A DNA stretch of 64,000 nt from Epiperipatus broadwayi (lineage: Eukaryota > Onychophora > Udeonychophora > Euonychophora > Peripatidae). Each line of letters starts with the position of its first letter. Within the stretch, counting starts at the first letter, position 1. Shown piece by piece: positions 32,437 through 46,298 of the stretch. The stretch spans positions 878,246 through 942,245 of the forward strand of contig JAQFVV010000284.1 in the NCBI GenBank assembly GCA_028023455.1, read 5' to 3'. The position numbers were made by a program, and so were the translations under genes. The notes beneath the pieces were generated by a model that had not been told where the DNA came from, ran no database searches, and was given only the letters and a program-made list of their open reading frames with translations.

Positions 32437-35085
32437 AACCTCCTAGATTGCTGTAATCATAAATGAATCATACCGCCCGTTTTAGGCACTATCATCTCCC
32501 CTGTAGCCTTCCGGCTAATCTAACTAGTCCAATTTACATGTTTGGAAACCATATCTTTCTCTGTAACCTTCCTAGCTATAACTAATCTAGAATATACACC
32601 TAAAATAAATGATAAACTAAAGAGATGATTTCTTTATTAACCAAGCTCGCATGAAACTATAAACTTAGAGAAGATTACAAGGTGATTAATAATTTCTGGT
32701 CAAACTAGCTTCAAAATCCACAAACAGGCAAACAAACAAAAGGTTATAAAATAAACTTAATATATGTCAAACCAATAAATAAATAATAATTAGATCGATG
32801 GAATGAATATGAAATTAAAAGTATAAATTAGGCAATAATTAAATTAGGATGTAAATGACTAAATGGATGATGAAAATAAGTAATAATTAAATAATAAAAT
32901 AAAATGAGTCTGAGAATGAAGATAAAAGAATGGAGATGTATAAGAGTTAATGGATGATTAAGATGATAATGGAATAAGAGTTAATGAATGATGAGTTAAT
33001 TAGGATAATGAATTAGGATGAAAGAAGAATAAAGAAAGATTGAAATGACAGATGAGAGGAATAATGATGATGAAAGATGATGTACAGAACTCTAAATTTG
33101 ATATTGAATTAAATGATAATAAGACAATTAAATAAAATACGGATTCTAAGCTTACCAAACCAGAATATTCACCATAGAGTTAAAAACAACCATACATTTC
33201 AGACAAAGGAAGCAATTGACACTTTAAAGTTTGGTTGACCTTTCATATCATGGTGAATGTAATACAATTCCACTCTAACTACAATAATTAACTGGATATA
33301 AATTTACCACAAATTCAAATCCTATCACAAATTGATATAACTTATCCTTCTCAGGGTTCATATAGTTTAAAGGGTGTTATACAAGATACACTTGGGTCAG
33401 TGAGAGGGATTTTATCACTACCCAAGCATAGCACACCAAATAGCTCTTAATACTGAATTGAATTACCAAACAATATTTAGTAATTTCAAATAACTTCTAT
33501 AAATTTCCTAACTATGATTGAGTTTAAGCTTCAATAAGTAGGAATGATTTTTCAGTAGCTAAATGTAATAGCTTTCCAACTTTCTTTCTCCATTAATTAG
33601 AAACAAGGTGATCAAGACCAGTGAATGAAAGATCTGTAGATTCAAATGAACTGATCAAATCAATATTAGGTGTTTAATCTTTTAGTATATCACTTAAAAT
33701 AATATTCATTAGGTTAGTATGTTTAATTATTAAGTTATGATGCTGTAGATATACTCATAAATTATAGGGCTTAAAATTATTTTGATATACCTACATATAG
33801 TGAATTTTACGATATTGATTGATGATGATTTCCATATAATCATAGGATATGTCGATAGCAATAACAATAATAATGTGTGGATGTGTTGATTAGCAATAAG
33901 AATACTGAAAACTAAATAATTTTTAACACAACAAGGTTTATTTACATTATGTACAAGTCTTTTTCAGACACATTACATGAAACAAGATAAATCCATGAAC
34001 TAAAATCTTGGATGGAAATTAATTACGTGGTAAGTGCTGACAAACTAATATTGCAAACATTTTGGATATGTTTCTTTATTATTCTATCTCATAGAATAAG
34101 ATATTTAAACCTTATTTGAGCTAACTTAGCATTTAAATTGTAAACAAAATGTATTGATGTCTTTTGAATATACGCAACTTTTTAAATTTAAAAAAAAACT
34201 TCAAGTTATAATTTATTATATCAAACTGTAGCTGTTTGAGTTATTAGAATATGATAAGGGCAATTATCACACTCTAATACAAGTAATAATCTATTATAAT
34301 TTACTATAAAAAATTTTCATTGTATTGATGTGGGGCAAACATCATAAGTTAAATGCACATATGACATCAAAACATTCACTATGTCCACAACTTAACCATT
34401 TATTAATTAACTAATCTTACCGATCCATCGGTGAATAACTACTTGTTGAAGACCAATCCACATTGCCCATGTACACATCTTGCTCTTTTATATAGTAGTT
34501 CTACAAACACTAGTAAGTTTTGGTTGGTCTGTTTATAAACTGATGAAGATTACACAACATTAGAAAATTCCAATTAGACAAACACTATAGCTATATCAGT
34601 GTCCCATAATCAGACTTTATCTTATTCTTGCTATTGATTATGAAAGACAAAACTTCACCATACATGGTGGAAAACTAACTATATAACTTCATGAGGGATC
34701 TCATAATAAAGGGAGGCTTTACAAAACAACATGATGGTTGTATAATAATATGGCCAATTCCAATACCTTCATGGGTATAAAAGTGCGAGCAGTGTCTCTT
34801 CACTGGAAAATAGAATTCAGACCATGGGGATCATCCTTTTTTAGGATTAACTAGGCTCTAAGCACTAACTCTTAATCAGCCTCAACAATATCATCCTCTC
34901 ATATTAATCAACAATGGGGAATTCTCCAATCATCCCATGCACAATATTAATATTATTATATCTAATGCTCTTATATGTAGCACAAACTCATCCTACAATC
35001 TATCACAAATTCTAATCAATACAATAGCAAGCTAAAACAACACTAATAATATAAGTGGAAACATAAATATTCCATTTCACATTGC
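32434..35085 (-). repeat. Repeat R1 copy 2 (minus strand)
   Basis: Reverse complement of the R1 plan: read on the minus strand it starts TGTGAAATGGAATATTTATG and ends GGAGGTTACA. It shares ACTTCACCATACATGGTGGA (34648) and TGGTCAAACTAGCTTC (32698) with the other copies. The left side is (TA)n; a matching ATAT is not seen on the right, so the outer end may have been altered. Confidence 0.65.
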
Positions 35086-37665
35086 AGAAACTGTTAATGT
35101 TTTATAAACAAATGACCAATATATCAGTAAAATGATATATTAATTATTTTAAAATAATAATTATACTTTTTATTATAGCAAGCCATGTACACGTAAACAA
35201 GGAGGATTAAGCTACATTTTGTATTTATGGTGGACATTTTAGTTCATAGGCAAAATTAAGCAATAAAAAAAATATAAATTATTTTATATAAGAGAACAAG
35301 TGTATCATTATGTGTATAATTTTGACCAGTTTGGGTCTGTTTGTTTCCCTCCTCAATATAACATTAACATCTGTTTTAGCAGTGCAAGAGATAAACATTT
35401 ATCTTTCTTACCAGATAAATAATATATAACATTATGCTTTCCCTTCATTGGGAAAATAACAAAAATATGGGTAATAAATGTATATAAGTATATACACATT
35501 TACATCCTTACTAAGTATATTCTATACCCTGATATATAAGTATAAAAAAAAAACTAATGCCTGAATAACACATGAAAGGAAAAAAAAACGTATTACAATA
35601 TTATACATAGCAATAACAAAAATAAACAAACATTACATTTTCTACCATTGGACTTTATCGAAGTTTGATCCGTTCTTATAAAAAACAATATGAAAACGGA
35701 TATGATAAGCAAACATTCCTAAGTAATGTATATGTTGATTATCCTGTTCAATATTAGCACCTTCAGACAAAATTCAAACACTTCTCCAAAGGCAATAGAA
35801 ATTCTTTATCAGTTTATGTACTAATGTAAGCATAATGAAGCAATATTAAAACATTTTTGAGAATGCTTAAAATAGGTTTAATTAGTTTTTATTGATTTGT
35901 CTGTTGTTGCTTTTCTATCTGCTCAAAGATCTATCACACTCTTAAATGATCTGGGTGATTTTAAAACCGTTTAAAATATTATTACTTGGCAAGTTATTCA
36001 CTAACAATAAAAATAAATAAATACTTCTTTCACTTCCCTTTTATCAGCAAATTAGGATGTTTTTAGTTATACTGAGAAGAATCTAGTTAATTATAAATAT
36101 GATCTTCTAAGCGTTTTTAATTAATATGAAACTTATACTTTTCCAAATGTAGCACAATTAAAATAAGTTTATTATGATCTTTAAAACAAACTTTTTAAAA
36201 TCATTTATGGATTTTGTTTACTTTGTTTTTCTGTCCATGGTAATTGTTACAATTTTTAAATAATCTAGGCAATTTTAAACACTTAAAATATTACTAATTT
36301 ATATGTTGTATAATCAAGATAAAAAACTATCAATATTTCTTTATTCAATACTATCAGCAAATTAATTCATATTTAAGAATGTTAAGCAGAATTGATTCAA
36401 TAGTAAGCAATTATTAATAATATATATACATGTCTATTTTATGGGGAAATAACAGAGCAGACGAGTTCTTTTCCCAATGAAAATAGGAAACACTTCATGC
36501 ATTTTTTGTTTAAAACTAATTATTTTATATGATTTAAAAATTAAATTTTAATTTCTTCATTCTCTTGAAACTTATCTTAAAATGATTTCGAATTATTTTC
36601 ACTGAAAAGATAATTTGTGAACAAATATATTTTCGGCTTAATGCCTAAGGGTGGCGCGAAAATCAAAATACTTTAATCTTTTTTTTTCTCTTCAATCTAC
36701 ATAATTTTTGTATTATTATTAGTTCTGACAATTGATTAAAATAAAGAAAACAAAAATAATTGCTTACATTTTCTGGTATTATTTTTCGTTCCAAATAGTA
36801 CATGTTTAGGCAAATATTTATCAAAATAGCAGTCCTTCCAGTTTTTTCTTCAGTAGGCAAAGTTAAGAATCTAAGATCGATGAAAAGTAGTGCAGAGATG
36901 TCACAGGGCTATTAATTTTATACTCCATTTCGTTTATATCCATATAGTCATGAGATTTTGTCCAAATTAATTTTCAAGGTTATTATTTTTCCACTTATTT
37001 CTTCTATTTTATTTCATAAGCAGATAGTTACAGTCTTGTTCTGATTTACATTTCTTAGAGTAGTCCCTCCTTTACAAACTTGTTAGAGTATTTATTGTTT
37101 GTGTTATAATACTTGGTTGGTCTTAAATGATCCAATCACTATAACTTGTGAATAAATTAATAGTTTTATCCCTCTAGTGATAAAAAAAATCTAGACTGTC
37201 ATATTTCAATTTAAGTTAAATTATAATATATTTAAAGATTGAATATAAAGAAAATTTAGAAGACTTATAAATTGGTTTTGCTGTTTATTTTTAACTACTG
37301 TTTAATAATAATAATAATAAAGTGTTAAATATTTTTATGCTTCCAAATAATATTTTAATACTATTAAAACACCATTTGAAATAGCTGCCACTGGAACTTG
37401 TGATAAAATGTTTATGGGATTCATATCCACTCTATCAGATTTTCCAGTGTTTCACAAACAGTCAAGATCATCATCACTTGCAAGATATTTCTTAGTGAGA
37501 TTTTGCTTAGTGGGAAAATTATAATCCACAAGCATTTCACTCTATAACTAGTCTCTACACATTGATGTTCAATAGCTTAACAGATTATTACTAAATAAAA
37601 TTTAAAATTTTACACACTGGACCACTGGATAAAACTTACTATCATTGAGCCAAAACATATGGTAT

Positions 37666-37667
<2 letters not shown>
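35086..37667. other. AT-rich non-coding DNA
   Basis: No convincing gene, RNA or delimitable repeat was recognised in this 2.6 kb stretch. Confidence 0.55.
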
Positions 37668-37755
<88 letters not shown>

Positions 37756-37836
37756 GGTATAAATTTGTAAATAGGTTATTAAGGTATATATATATAATGG
37801 TATAAATTTGTAAATAGGTTATTAAGATATATATGT
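37668..37836. repeat. (TA)n microsatellite plus duplicated R2-like end
   Basis: TA runs are followed by two direct copies of ATAATGGTATAAATTTGTAA...GGTTATTAAG (about 37752-37787 and 37797-37828). These resemble the right end of R2 and the sequence at 15505. Confidence 0.7.
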
Positions 37837-37849
37837 ATACACTAAAAGG

Positions 37850-38309
37850 AAATATGCCTATGTGTTTGAAAAGGAAGGTTTTTAACAAATGTGTTTTACC
37901 AGTTCTTATGTATGGATCTGAGACTTGGACACTTAATAGAAGAGCAATATAGAGACTTCAGACCACTCAAAAAAGTATGGAGAGATGCATGTTGGGAGTA
38001 ACAAGAAGAGATCGAAAATGCAATGTATAGATAAGAGAACAAACATGTGTTACTGACCTTATTGAAAAATTAAAAGATTAAAGTGGAGTTGGGCTGGAGA
38101 TATTGCTAGAAGAAATGATAATAGATGAACAATTGCAATCTTAAACTGGATTCCAAGAAATTGTAGAAGACCCAGAAAGAGACCACATGTTAACATGGTG
38201 GATGGATGAAAGAAGAAAGTGTGCAGGAGTGATGTGGAGAAGAGAAGCTAAAGATCTGAGAAGATGGATTGAACTTGGAGAGACCTTTATCCTGCAGTGG
38301 ATTGTAGTG

Positions 38310-38310
<1 letters not shown>
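37850..38310 (+). pseudogene. RTE-type LINE, degenerate 3' end of the reverse-transcriptase ORF
   Basis: Conceptual translation, interrupted by stops and frame slips, reads NKCVLPVLMYGSETWTL, RLQTTQKSMERCMLGVTRRD, a damaged KLKWRWAGHIARR-like region, and RRWIELGETFILQWI. This is the characteristic C-terminal block of RTE/BovB-type non-LTR retrotransposons (LPV..YG.ETWTL, MLG.S.RD, GE....QW). It is followed directly by (TA)n, in keeping with microsatellite tails of RTE elements. Only the last 150 codons remain. Confidence 0.75.
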
Positions 38311-38345
<35 letters not shown>

Positions 38346-38557
38346 TTACTAATATATTAAGGTTATATATATATATATATATATATATATTCTAACCTTA
38401 ACTTTAGTTTCTTATATCCGCCAAATCCCTCTTCATATTAATTCTCTAACCTCAACTTTAGTGCAAGTAGATAGTTGATTGAAAATAACTCTGGGACCAA
38501 ACAAGGAATGCTAGTGTGTTTATCTAATGATAGTAATATTAAGATTATGTATAACCA

Positions 38558-38573
38558 GGCGCCAAATTGTAAC
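38558..38573 (-). promoter_or_regulatory. Candidate LTR/primer-binding-site junction
   Basis: On the minus strand GTTACA (a possible LTR 3' end) is followed after ATT by TGGCGCCTGG, resembling a primer-binding site for a tRNA 3' end (TGGCGCC, lysine-type in many LTR elements). The corresponding LTR would lie rightward from 38568, but its other end was not found. Confidence 0.3.
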
Positions 38574-39984
38574 TATGAAATCGTAATGTTCACCAGAGAT
38601 CATCATCCCTGCTTATAACTATAGGATCTAATGAAAAAAGGAATTCAAACTCAGTTTATTATGGTCTTAATTTTAAACTTAATAACCATTGTGTAAATAC
38701 TCTCGTGATAGGTTATTATTGCCAACTAAATAATCTAGACAACTTTCTTCCACAACCTTATCTAGATGGATGGTCTCGAACTGTGATTACAAGAATGCCA
38801 TCCATATATTTCTAATATATAAATGGCTAGAAATAAATTAGTAACCGACGTGGAGAACTCATAACTTATGTTTATAATATATAATATAAGATTATTATTT
38901 AATTTAAAGTAAGTTAAAGAAATGTTATAATTCCTTCCCATTTAATCCCACTACTTTATTTTTCGTCCTCAGCATATATCACTTCCAATAGTCACAATTA
39001 TATAGCACTAAATATCTGTGTTATATTCTCCTGTATATCTTCTTAACTGATCATTTTTAACTTTATTTCATTAACACACATATATGCCTTCTAACTAACT
39101 ATAGATTCATTATCATTATTATAATAGTATTTCCCGAATTTTAATACTTACACTACTTGACTTCCAAGCTAGCCCTTTGATTTAATAATCGAAGTATTCT
39201 TCCTCAAGGTCTTGATCTGCGAATGAGATGCAATTATTAACTATTACAATGCGATGGATATGATCCCAAAACTTGCTAAATTAAATTTTAATGTGAGTTT
39301 ACCAGTGGAAATCATATTAAATACCAAAAGCAGAAAAGGGATTTTATGTCTGCTCCCAATATCTATAACATTGCAACGAACCAAATAATTAAATTTAGTA
39401 TATCTAAATTGACTATTTTCTGTCATTTTATTCTCTTTCATATCATCTGTTTGCCAAATTTAATTAGTACTTTTAAATCTATTACATTTTACGAATCGGG
39501 TATATTCTTTGTTCACATGAAATGATCGTCATCGCCCCCCCCCCCCATATAAGAAAAATCTTTCTTGGTTAATATTTTACAAAGGTGAATTATGGAAATT
39601 AATTGCGGAACTAAATTATGGAAGTAAACCATGGAAATCAATCATGGAAATCGATCATGGAAATCAATCATGAAAATGAATTATGTAAGTCAACTATGGA
39701 AACCAATCGATATAAGACAATTCATAAATTTAAATGTGATCTGGTATTAGTTTTAGATATAGGTGCTGAATATAGATTCTGGAGATATTTGAAATATTAA
39801 AACACAAGACACACATGTAAATTCATAACAATAACAAATATTTATTACACTTAAATAAGAAAGAAGCATATATATAATATCACTACAATCTCACATGTTA
39901 TACTCATTGTAAAATAAAAATTTACTGTCTTTTATATGAAATTTACTTTAACTACTAAAAAAAATTTTTATAATAATAATAATA
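38574..39984. other. Non-coding DNA with short tandem repeats
   Basis: May include a degraded LTR (see 38558). Holds a poly-C run (39534-39546) and a minisatellite of 13-bp ATGGAAATCAATC units at about 39594-39715, whose open frame is only the repeat translated. Confidence 0.5.
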
Positions 39985-40535
39985 CACGTAGAGAGCGTAC
40001 CAATAGCTCAAACAAGCTCGTAATTAACAAGTGCGGTTATGAGAAATATTTAAAATCTCTATCCAGAACACTCTTATCTCCAGACCATGGTTTCAAGCTT
40101 ATGACTTGCTTTTTTAATTATTATAATTTTACCTTTAAGGCTTTGGCTATGCTGAGGCTATTAGAATATGGTAGATCTGAATTTATTTCAGTCCCATATA
40201 GCTATTTAAGTTAGATAGCTGGATTTAAAGACATTTTCATGTCCGAAAAATTCAGAGTTTCTTCTTAAATATACGTTTGAAATAAGTGCTGGTTTTTTGA
40301 GTTGATATTTTAGGTCTAGTGTCCGAATATTCTAGCTCTCCACTGACGTGGGCCATAAGCTCGAAACCATGGTCTGGAGATAAGAGTGTTCTGGATAGAG
40401 ATTTTAAATATTTCTCATAACCGAACTTGTTAATTACGAGCTTCTTTGAGCTATTGGTACGCTCTCTATGTGCATTTTTGTAACTACAAGCTCATTAAAA
40501 GTAATGTCACGTTATATATGACTTGCTTTTTTAAT
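39985..40535 (+). mobile_element. Second hammerhead element (retrozyme-like) with inverted fragment
   Basis: The plus part runs from about 40100 and its first word ATGACTTGCTTTTTTAAT recurs at 40518. It therefore holds slightly more than one circularly permuted unit of about 417 bp. A minus fragment (39985-40102) mirrors 40354-40472 and joins it head-to-head over ATG. It shares with the 466-bp array the words TGGCTATG, CTGAATT..TTTCAG(T/A)CCCATAT and CTAT.TAAG upstream of the ribozyme, so the two are related families. (TAA)n tracts flank both sides. Confidence 0.8.
40325..40391 (+). ncRNA. Hammerhead ribozyme in the 40 kb element
   Basis: GAATATTC (40325-40332) pairs fully, with two G-U, to GAGTGTTC (40384-40391), and CTCCA (40338-40342) pairs with TGGAG (40375-40379), giving a two-part stem I. 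The core is CTGACGT, stem II GGGC-CATAA-GCTC, GAAAC, CATG and GTC, with cleavage expected after 40374. Stem III is the palindrome ACCATGGT. The last base of CTGANGA is T rather than A, which should weaken or abolish cleavage of this copy. Confidence 0.75.
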
Positions 40536-43500
40536 AATAATAATAATAATAATAAATACTTTCCGATTATTTCCTTAAAACTTAAATATTTCAATTTAAT
40601 ATCAGTGCGTTTACTCACGGAATCAAAATTTGTCATTTAAATATAAATATGAAATTATCTTATAACTTTTCACAAAGCCTATAAATTTCTTGCCTCCCCC
40701 CCCCTTCATTACAACAATTATAAATTGAACTATTCCAACAAGCAAAATATTTTGTATTTTCTATGTAAAGATAATGTTATATCCAAACTTTTAACCATTC
40801 TAAATAATTGGTTGGAATATAAAACCATAGCTTTAATCCTCTGCATAATAAATCTTCACCACTATCCCTCTGTAATTCTGATCATAATGTTATCACTTTA
40901 GCAACTGTATACATTTTGACTGGCTAGTATGTTGCCACAGATTGATGATGTCTAATTTTATTACCTGTCACAAACTCAACCTATAAATTAAAGTACATCT
41001 TTGCCATCCCCCACAACAACACCCACATCTGACTACAACTCTAATCCTGTCATAGCAACTTTTATCATATCTTGCAAAACCCTCCAGATATTTTATAGCA
41101 TAAGGACACTCAGTAAGGGAAAGTAAACAATCCATAACTTCAAATGTCAGCATTTGCCAGAGAGATACTTTCTTTCTGAGGCTACATTTATGTGAGGAAC
41201 TAGTCTCTACACATTTTCTTTAAATGGGCATGCAAACATTTTACCACAACTGTATCAATAATTCCCTACTTAATTAAAAAAATGGAGCTGATATCAAGTC
41301 CTCAATCTCCTAATACTGCATACATAGTAACTAAATTATAAGATAGTTATTTTTATCTATCCATTCAAGGTGGTACAATAACACTACCTCAGTAATACTC
41401 AGCATTTATAGCTTCACATATACACCCACAAGATGATTATAGTCTTAATGCAAGATGACAAAGTTGACCGATCACGAACCAAACCCATGTACTGTATTAA
41501 TTTTAAAAGTCGAGCACACAGCAAAATCCATCTAATCTTTATACTCCTAACAAATTGCATCAACACATTAAGGCATAGCAATAACCATTCAAATACTTTT
41601 TACACATCTAATGATATGCATATAATTTTGATAATAACAAAATCTTTCCTCTCCCTTTTTTTTCCATAGGACAAATATATAAACATTTATGCTTTATCAT
41701 CATTGTACATTAACACATTTTTTCCAATAGTTTCTTATGAGTCAAAATCATTTCTTTTCTTTTTTTTAAATTCCTATAACTGTTAAAGATCTATTATATA
41801 TACTAACGAACATATAAATAAAGGCAAAATAAATAAACATTAAAACATTACACATTGTCTTTCTTTGGCTTGAGTTCCTTTGAAACACAGTCTGAATATT
41901 TTATACTGTCAAGGCCAATTTGACAGAAAACGTATGTATTGTCCACAAATACCAATTACCATTTTAGTCCACTGCCTTGGAAAACATATTATATCCTATA
42001 GATGCACTTAAAATTCTTTTCATTCAAGATGTACCTACATTGATCGCGATAATTAAAACTGTTGAGAATTAATCCTACAGATTGCTTTCATGTTTTTAAA
42101 TACTTTTCTTCCCAGGTTCAAATTTAGATGCTTGGTTTTACACTTTAGTCCATAACTTTCGTTTCTTTAATTTTCATCATCATTTTTTTAGTTTCTTTTA
42201 GGAGAAAAAAAAAATTTTCAAATAAAATAGTGTCCTGGATGCTCTTTTTCTTTTTTTACTATATTCTTAGGTTAGAGTCAAAATCAAAAAAAAATACTAA
42301 TAAGAATGTTTAGTTGTTAACTAACTTTATATTAAAGTCCGATCATTCTTTGGAGTTTTAATTGATTAAGCCATGGATAAAATACCGTTCTTGAGATGTC
42401 TTCTTTTAAACGAACTTTTAAAAGCCAAATATGAAGATTGAGATATTGAGTACAAAACTTTTTGTTGCAAGCTAATTTGGCCATAATTGATTTTGGAGAG
42501 AGACCATGGCACACCATTTATAATTGAATTAGCACTTCATCTTTAAGTAATATATACACACTTCTTAACAAGTTGAGTCATTTGTTGTCTCCAAAAGAGA
42601 AAATGATCAGAGAAGATGGTCAGATATTAAATTAGCAAGAGTTGTGCTCCCTTCATTTTCCTTAGCTTTTATAAGGGAAAAAAACCACCTGCAACTTTCC
42701 CTTTTCCCATGCTTTGTTTCTTCTAATTTATGATTCTCCCTCTGAAGTCAACCTTTGACCCCATCTGTTAAATGTTGGTTTTGATTTATTGCCTTCTGCT
42801 CTGATTTCATTTTAATTTCTTCTTTCTTAACACATTTTACACCGTTTTGAATTATGAGAACTATTCAAAAAATATAGAATTACTGGTATTTTGTAAAACT
42901 GATATTATATAAATAAATCTCTTCTTTAAAACTTAAATCAAATTTAGAAATGAAAACAATCACCAATTCCTGTAAATCCATACAAAATAAATTCATTTTA
43001 CATTATACTATCAAATAATCTAGAGTACAATGTGGAAATTTCTATGAAGAAAAAAATCGATATATGCATCACACATGCACAGACTCACAATACTACATAG
43101 TGATTGCTTGTTCATATTCATTTCAGTACAAAATATCTTTTCCAATTTCCTGAAATTTTAAACCTATTCTCATGCAAAGAACTATCAAACACATGTTATC
43201 TATATCAAGTCCAATTTCAATTTGCACTAACATTTTATTCATAAATATTACGATTCACAAAGACTCTTTCTTTTAGACATATAAATCAACATTTTTAAAG
43301 TATTTTAGTGCATGCAATAGTCAATCTCTCTTCATTACATAATGATATGCTATAATTTTAAATAAGGCACACACAGATCTCTCCCTATACATTAAATTTA
43401 AGTCACATGGTTATTGATCTCTCTAAATAAAGCTTTTAACTTTTCTTAAATTTAAAAAAAATTTTACTTGGATATAATTAAGAAACTAACCCTACTATTT

Positions 43501-43551
43501 ATATTCCCCCATCATTAGTTTCTTTACAAAAGAAACTAAGGATATATATAT
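40536..43551. other. AT-rich non-coding DNA
   Basis: Nothing recognised as a gene. A minus-strand frame at 40968-41153 and another at 42332-42517 have protein-like composition but match no family I know. Confidence 0.5.
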
Positions 43552-45701
43552 ATTATAATGATCGAAATGAAAGTGAAGATAGAATCTAACCGCAAAAACA
43601 ATATCAGCAACTACCAGGGCGCCATCTAGGCATTTGAGACTAGAAAAATTTATAAAGTAGGCAGATACACACTGTTAAGATTCCACTTTATTTAAATATT
43701 CTGATCGTTAGCCCAAGTCACTAGCTCAGTGGAGTAGTAGAGATAATAAAATATAAATTTTATATCTTAAATATAAAAGAATAAAAGCCACTGCCAGAGA
43801 TTAACACATAAAATATTTATTTACGCACATATAAAATAACATTTAAATTTTGAGGAATAAGTTTAACATTTTAGATTTTATATTAACTTTTAATTTTACA
43901 TTTAACTAAGTTTCAATGAGTTTAATATTTTATTTAGATAGTCAAGTATGAATAGACTACATAGATCTGCATTTGAAAAGAAAATATTCTTCCCTGATTT
44001 AACCTTAGGCAACAAATTTCGCAATCAAACTGGCGTCAATCCATCTGATACATTCATGTATTCAATGTAGCATGATACGACAACACAAAATACTATACTG
44101 TCAGGAATGTACATCTGATCAGTAAGTAGATTAGAGAAGACATTTTCTCTCCACCAACAGGAATGTGACATCTGTTGGCGAGTAGAACAATAAACATAAA
44201 ACTCCATAGGAATGGACTGCGGTCCTTTGCCGTCTTACAAATCCATCCATAGGCAAACAGAGGGTGTGTGGCATATATCTATAATCCTGCCCGTAGTGGA
44301 CCTCATACTACATCTACAATTACACAAATATATCCAATCCATTGAACCAATTCAACTACGAAATGAATAACCTAAGATTACCCTCCCTTAATATAACTTT
44401 ACAAAACTATATAGCCATCCACGCCTGACTTAAATTTAACATTTAAATACGTTCGCACAGATTTGTTTAAAAATGTTGGGTATAGATCGATTACATAGAT
44501 TCCACGGTCAAAAACATTTCAAAAGAAACATAAACGATCAAAATACAAAATTATTGATACCGACAATCGCAGAGGGAAATTTATAAGTAACTCAATAGTA
44601 TTCACCATAAGATACTTGCGTTGTCACCAATAACTTAAAAGACATCCGAATAAATACATTTTAGATACTGTACGGTATCATTATTTATCGAATGTCTATA
44701 TTTTGATCAAATATGAAAACCAAAATATAATTAACCGCAAACGAATCCATGCAAGCGTCTATAAACAACTAAATTTCATGCATTGTAATAATCTTTACAA
44801 TAAGAAAAAAAAAATGGAAATGATGTTTATCAATCGGAAAACATATAAAATCAAACATTATTAATTTGATTTAAAAACTTACAAAAGTCAGATAAGAGTC
44901 CGTTTTAATATTTAAGTTGGCTTGTTTATCAATTTGTAAAACTTGATGAAAGTTCTTAATTGATTTTAACAATTGTTCATTTCATATAGCTTATGGTAGA
45001 AGAGTTCAGGTTTCTGCTTTTAATTCCCGCGACGTCTCCATTGGAAGATAATGTTCTGGAGGTAGCATTAGTTGGTTCCATTCTTGTATCACAGTCTTTT
45101 CATTTTATATATATATATTTTTTAAACAAAAAAAAATGAGAGAGAACGGCAAGTGCGTCTTACCGTTCTCATCAAATCAAGTCCGAAAAAACTGTATTTT
45201 CCTTTTTATATTATCCACACAGATTCAATCAACAAAATGTCACTAATCCATCACTTTCATTAGGGTCTGAGCCAAGGCCTAGTGCTTCCATTGGTCAAGC
45301 TGATTTCTCTTTTCTTCTTATCTATCTTTCATCAGATCATTTTAATTATACAAGAGCCCATGGCTAGCTTGCTTTTCAAACAATTTATAAACAATCATTT
45401 CCATTTACAGATTACAGGAATTAATTAATACGTGTTTTTATTTTTACTTACGTTATTTCTTTTTTAAACTATTTTTATATTTAAATCTTTTTTTATAAAA
45501 AAAATACATTCAAATACCTTTTTTTATTTATTAAAAAAAAAAATATTTTTAAAGTTTAGCATCTGTGCGAATATATACGTTTAACAAACATTTTAATTTT
45601 AGCGTTTAGTTTTTTTTTCTTTTTAATACACTTATTTTTATATGCGAACTTAAAAGTTTTTATTTCAATTTAATGTAACGACATATTTATATATCGTTAC
45701 A
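43552..45701 (-). repeat. 3' LTR
   Basis: Downstream LTR on the minus strand. Its 60-codon minus-strand frame (44025-44207) is duplicated in the other LTR at 46772-46954 with one residue changed, but has no recognisable motif and is probably chance. Confidence 0.75.
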
Positions 45702-46281
45702 TATCAGTAAACTTCCTCAAAAAAAAATAAAAACATTTAAAAAAAAAAAAAAAGAATTTACTTAGTGTTAGTAATTACGTTACACAAATTTGTTATATAT
45801 GAAATTTCAAAAGGACAAAACTTTTTTTTTAAAAGACAAAACAGTAATTACAAATATAATGATAAAAAAAAAGTTGACTGATGATTCCTTACTACCAGCT
45901 AAATTTCTGCCCCCTCCCTTCCAAGTTTCTTTTCTTCTACCTTTAACTATTACTTAGGCAAGTTGAATGATTAGATTTTAATTTAACAAGACTTTTTTTA
46001 AAAAAAAATATGATTTATATTTATTATTACGTTTTATTTATTAGTTTTTATTCCTCGAATTTATCTCTACATATGCGCATTATTTTTTACTGGCAGCACT
46101 TTTTAAACAAAACTTCAAACTGCAACTCCAGGTCAATACAACAAATATATTTATAGTAATTTCAGAAAAAATACTATGGTCATGATTCACTTTTAAAATT
46201 CTCAGGGCACTCGTGTTTATTAAAGATCGAAAATTTCATCATCATCCATTCCCCTTCTCAGGATCAATCTCTGAGGTAAGG

Positions 46282-46298
46282 CCACACTTGGGACACCA
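46282..46298 (-). promoter_or_regulatory. Candidate primer-binding site of the LTR element
   Basis: TGGTGTCCCAAGTGTGG directly follows the LTR end on the minus strand. TGG complements the CCA end of a tRNA; the tRNA species was not identified. Confidence 0.5.

Noticed and set aside
34544-34580. CTGATGA followed by ACAACATTAGAAAA in R1 copy 2 (plus strand), with similar words in copy 3 (minus strand, near 55870)
   Set aside because: Looks hammerhead-like, but stem II is only two or three weak pairs, there is no GTC-type cleavage site or stem I, and copy 1 lacks the box.
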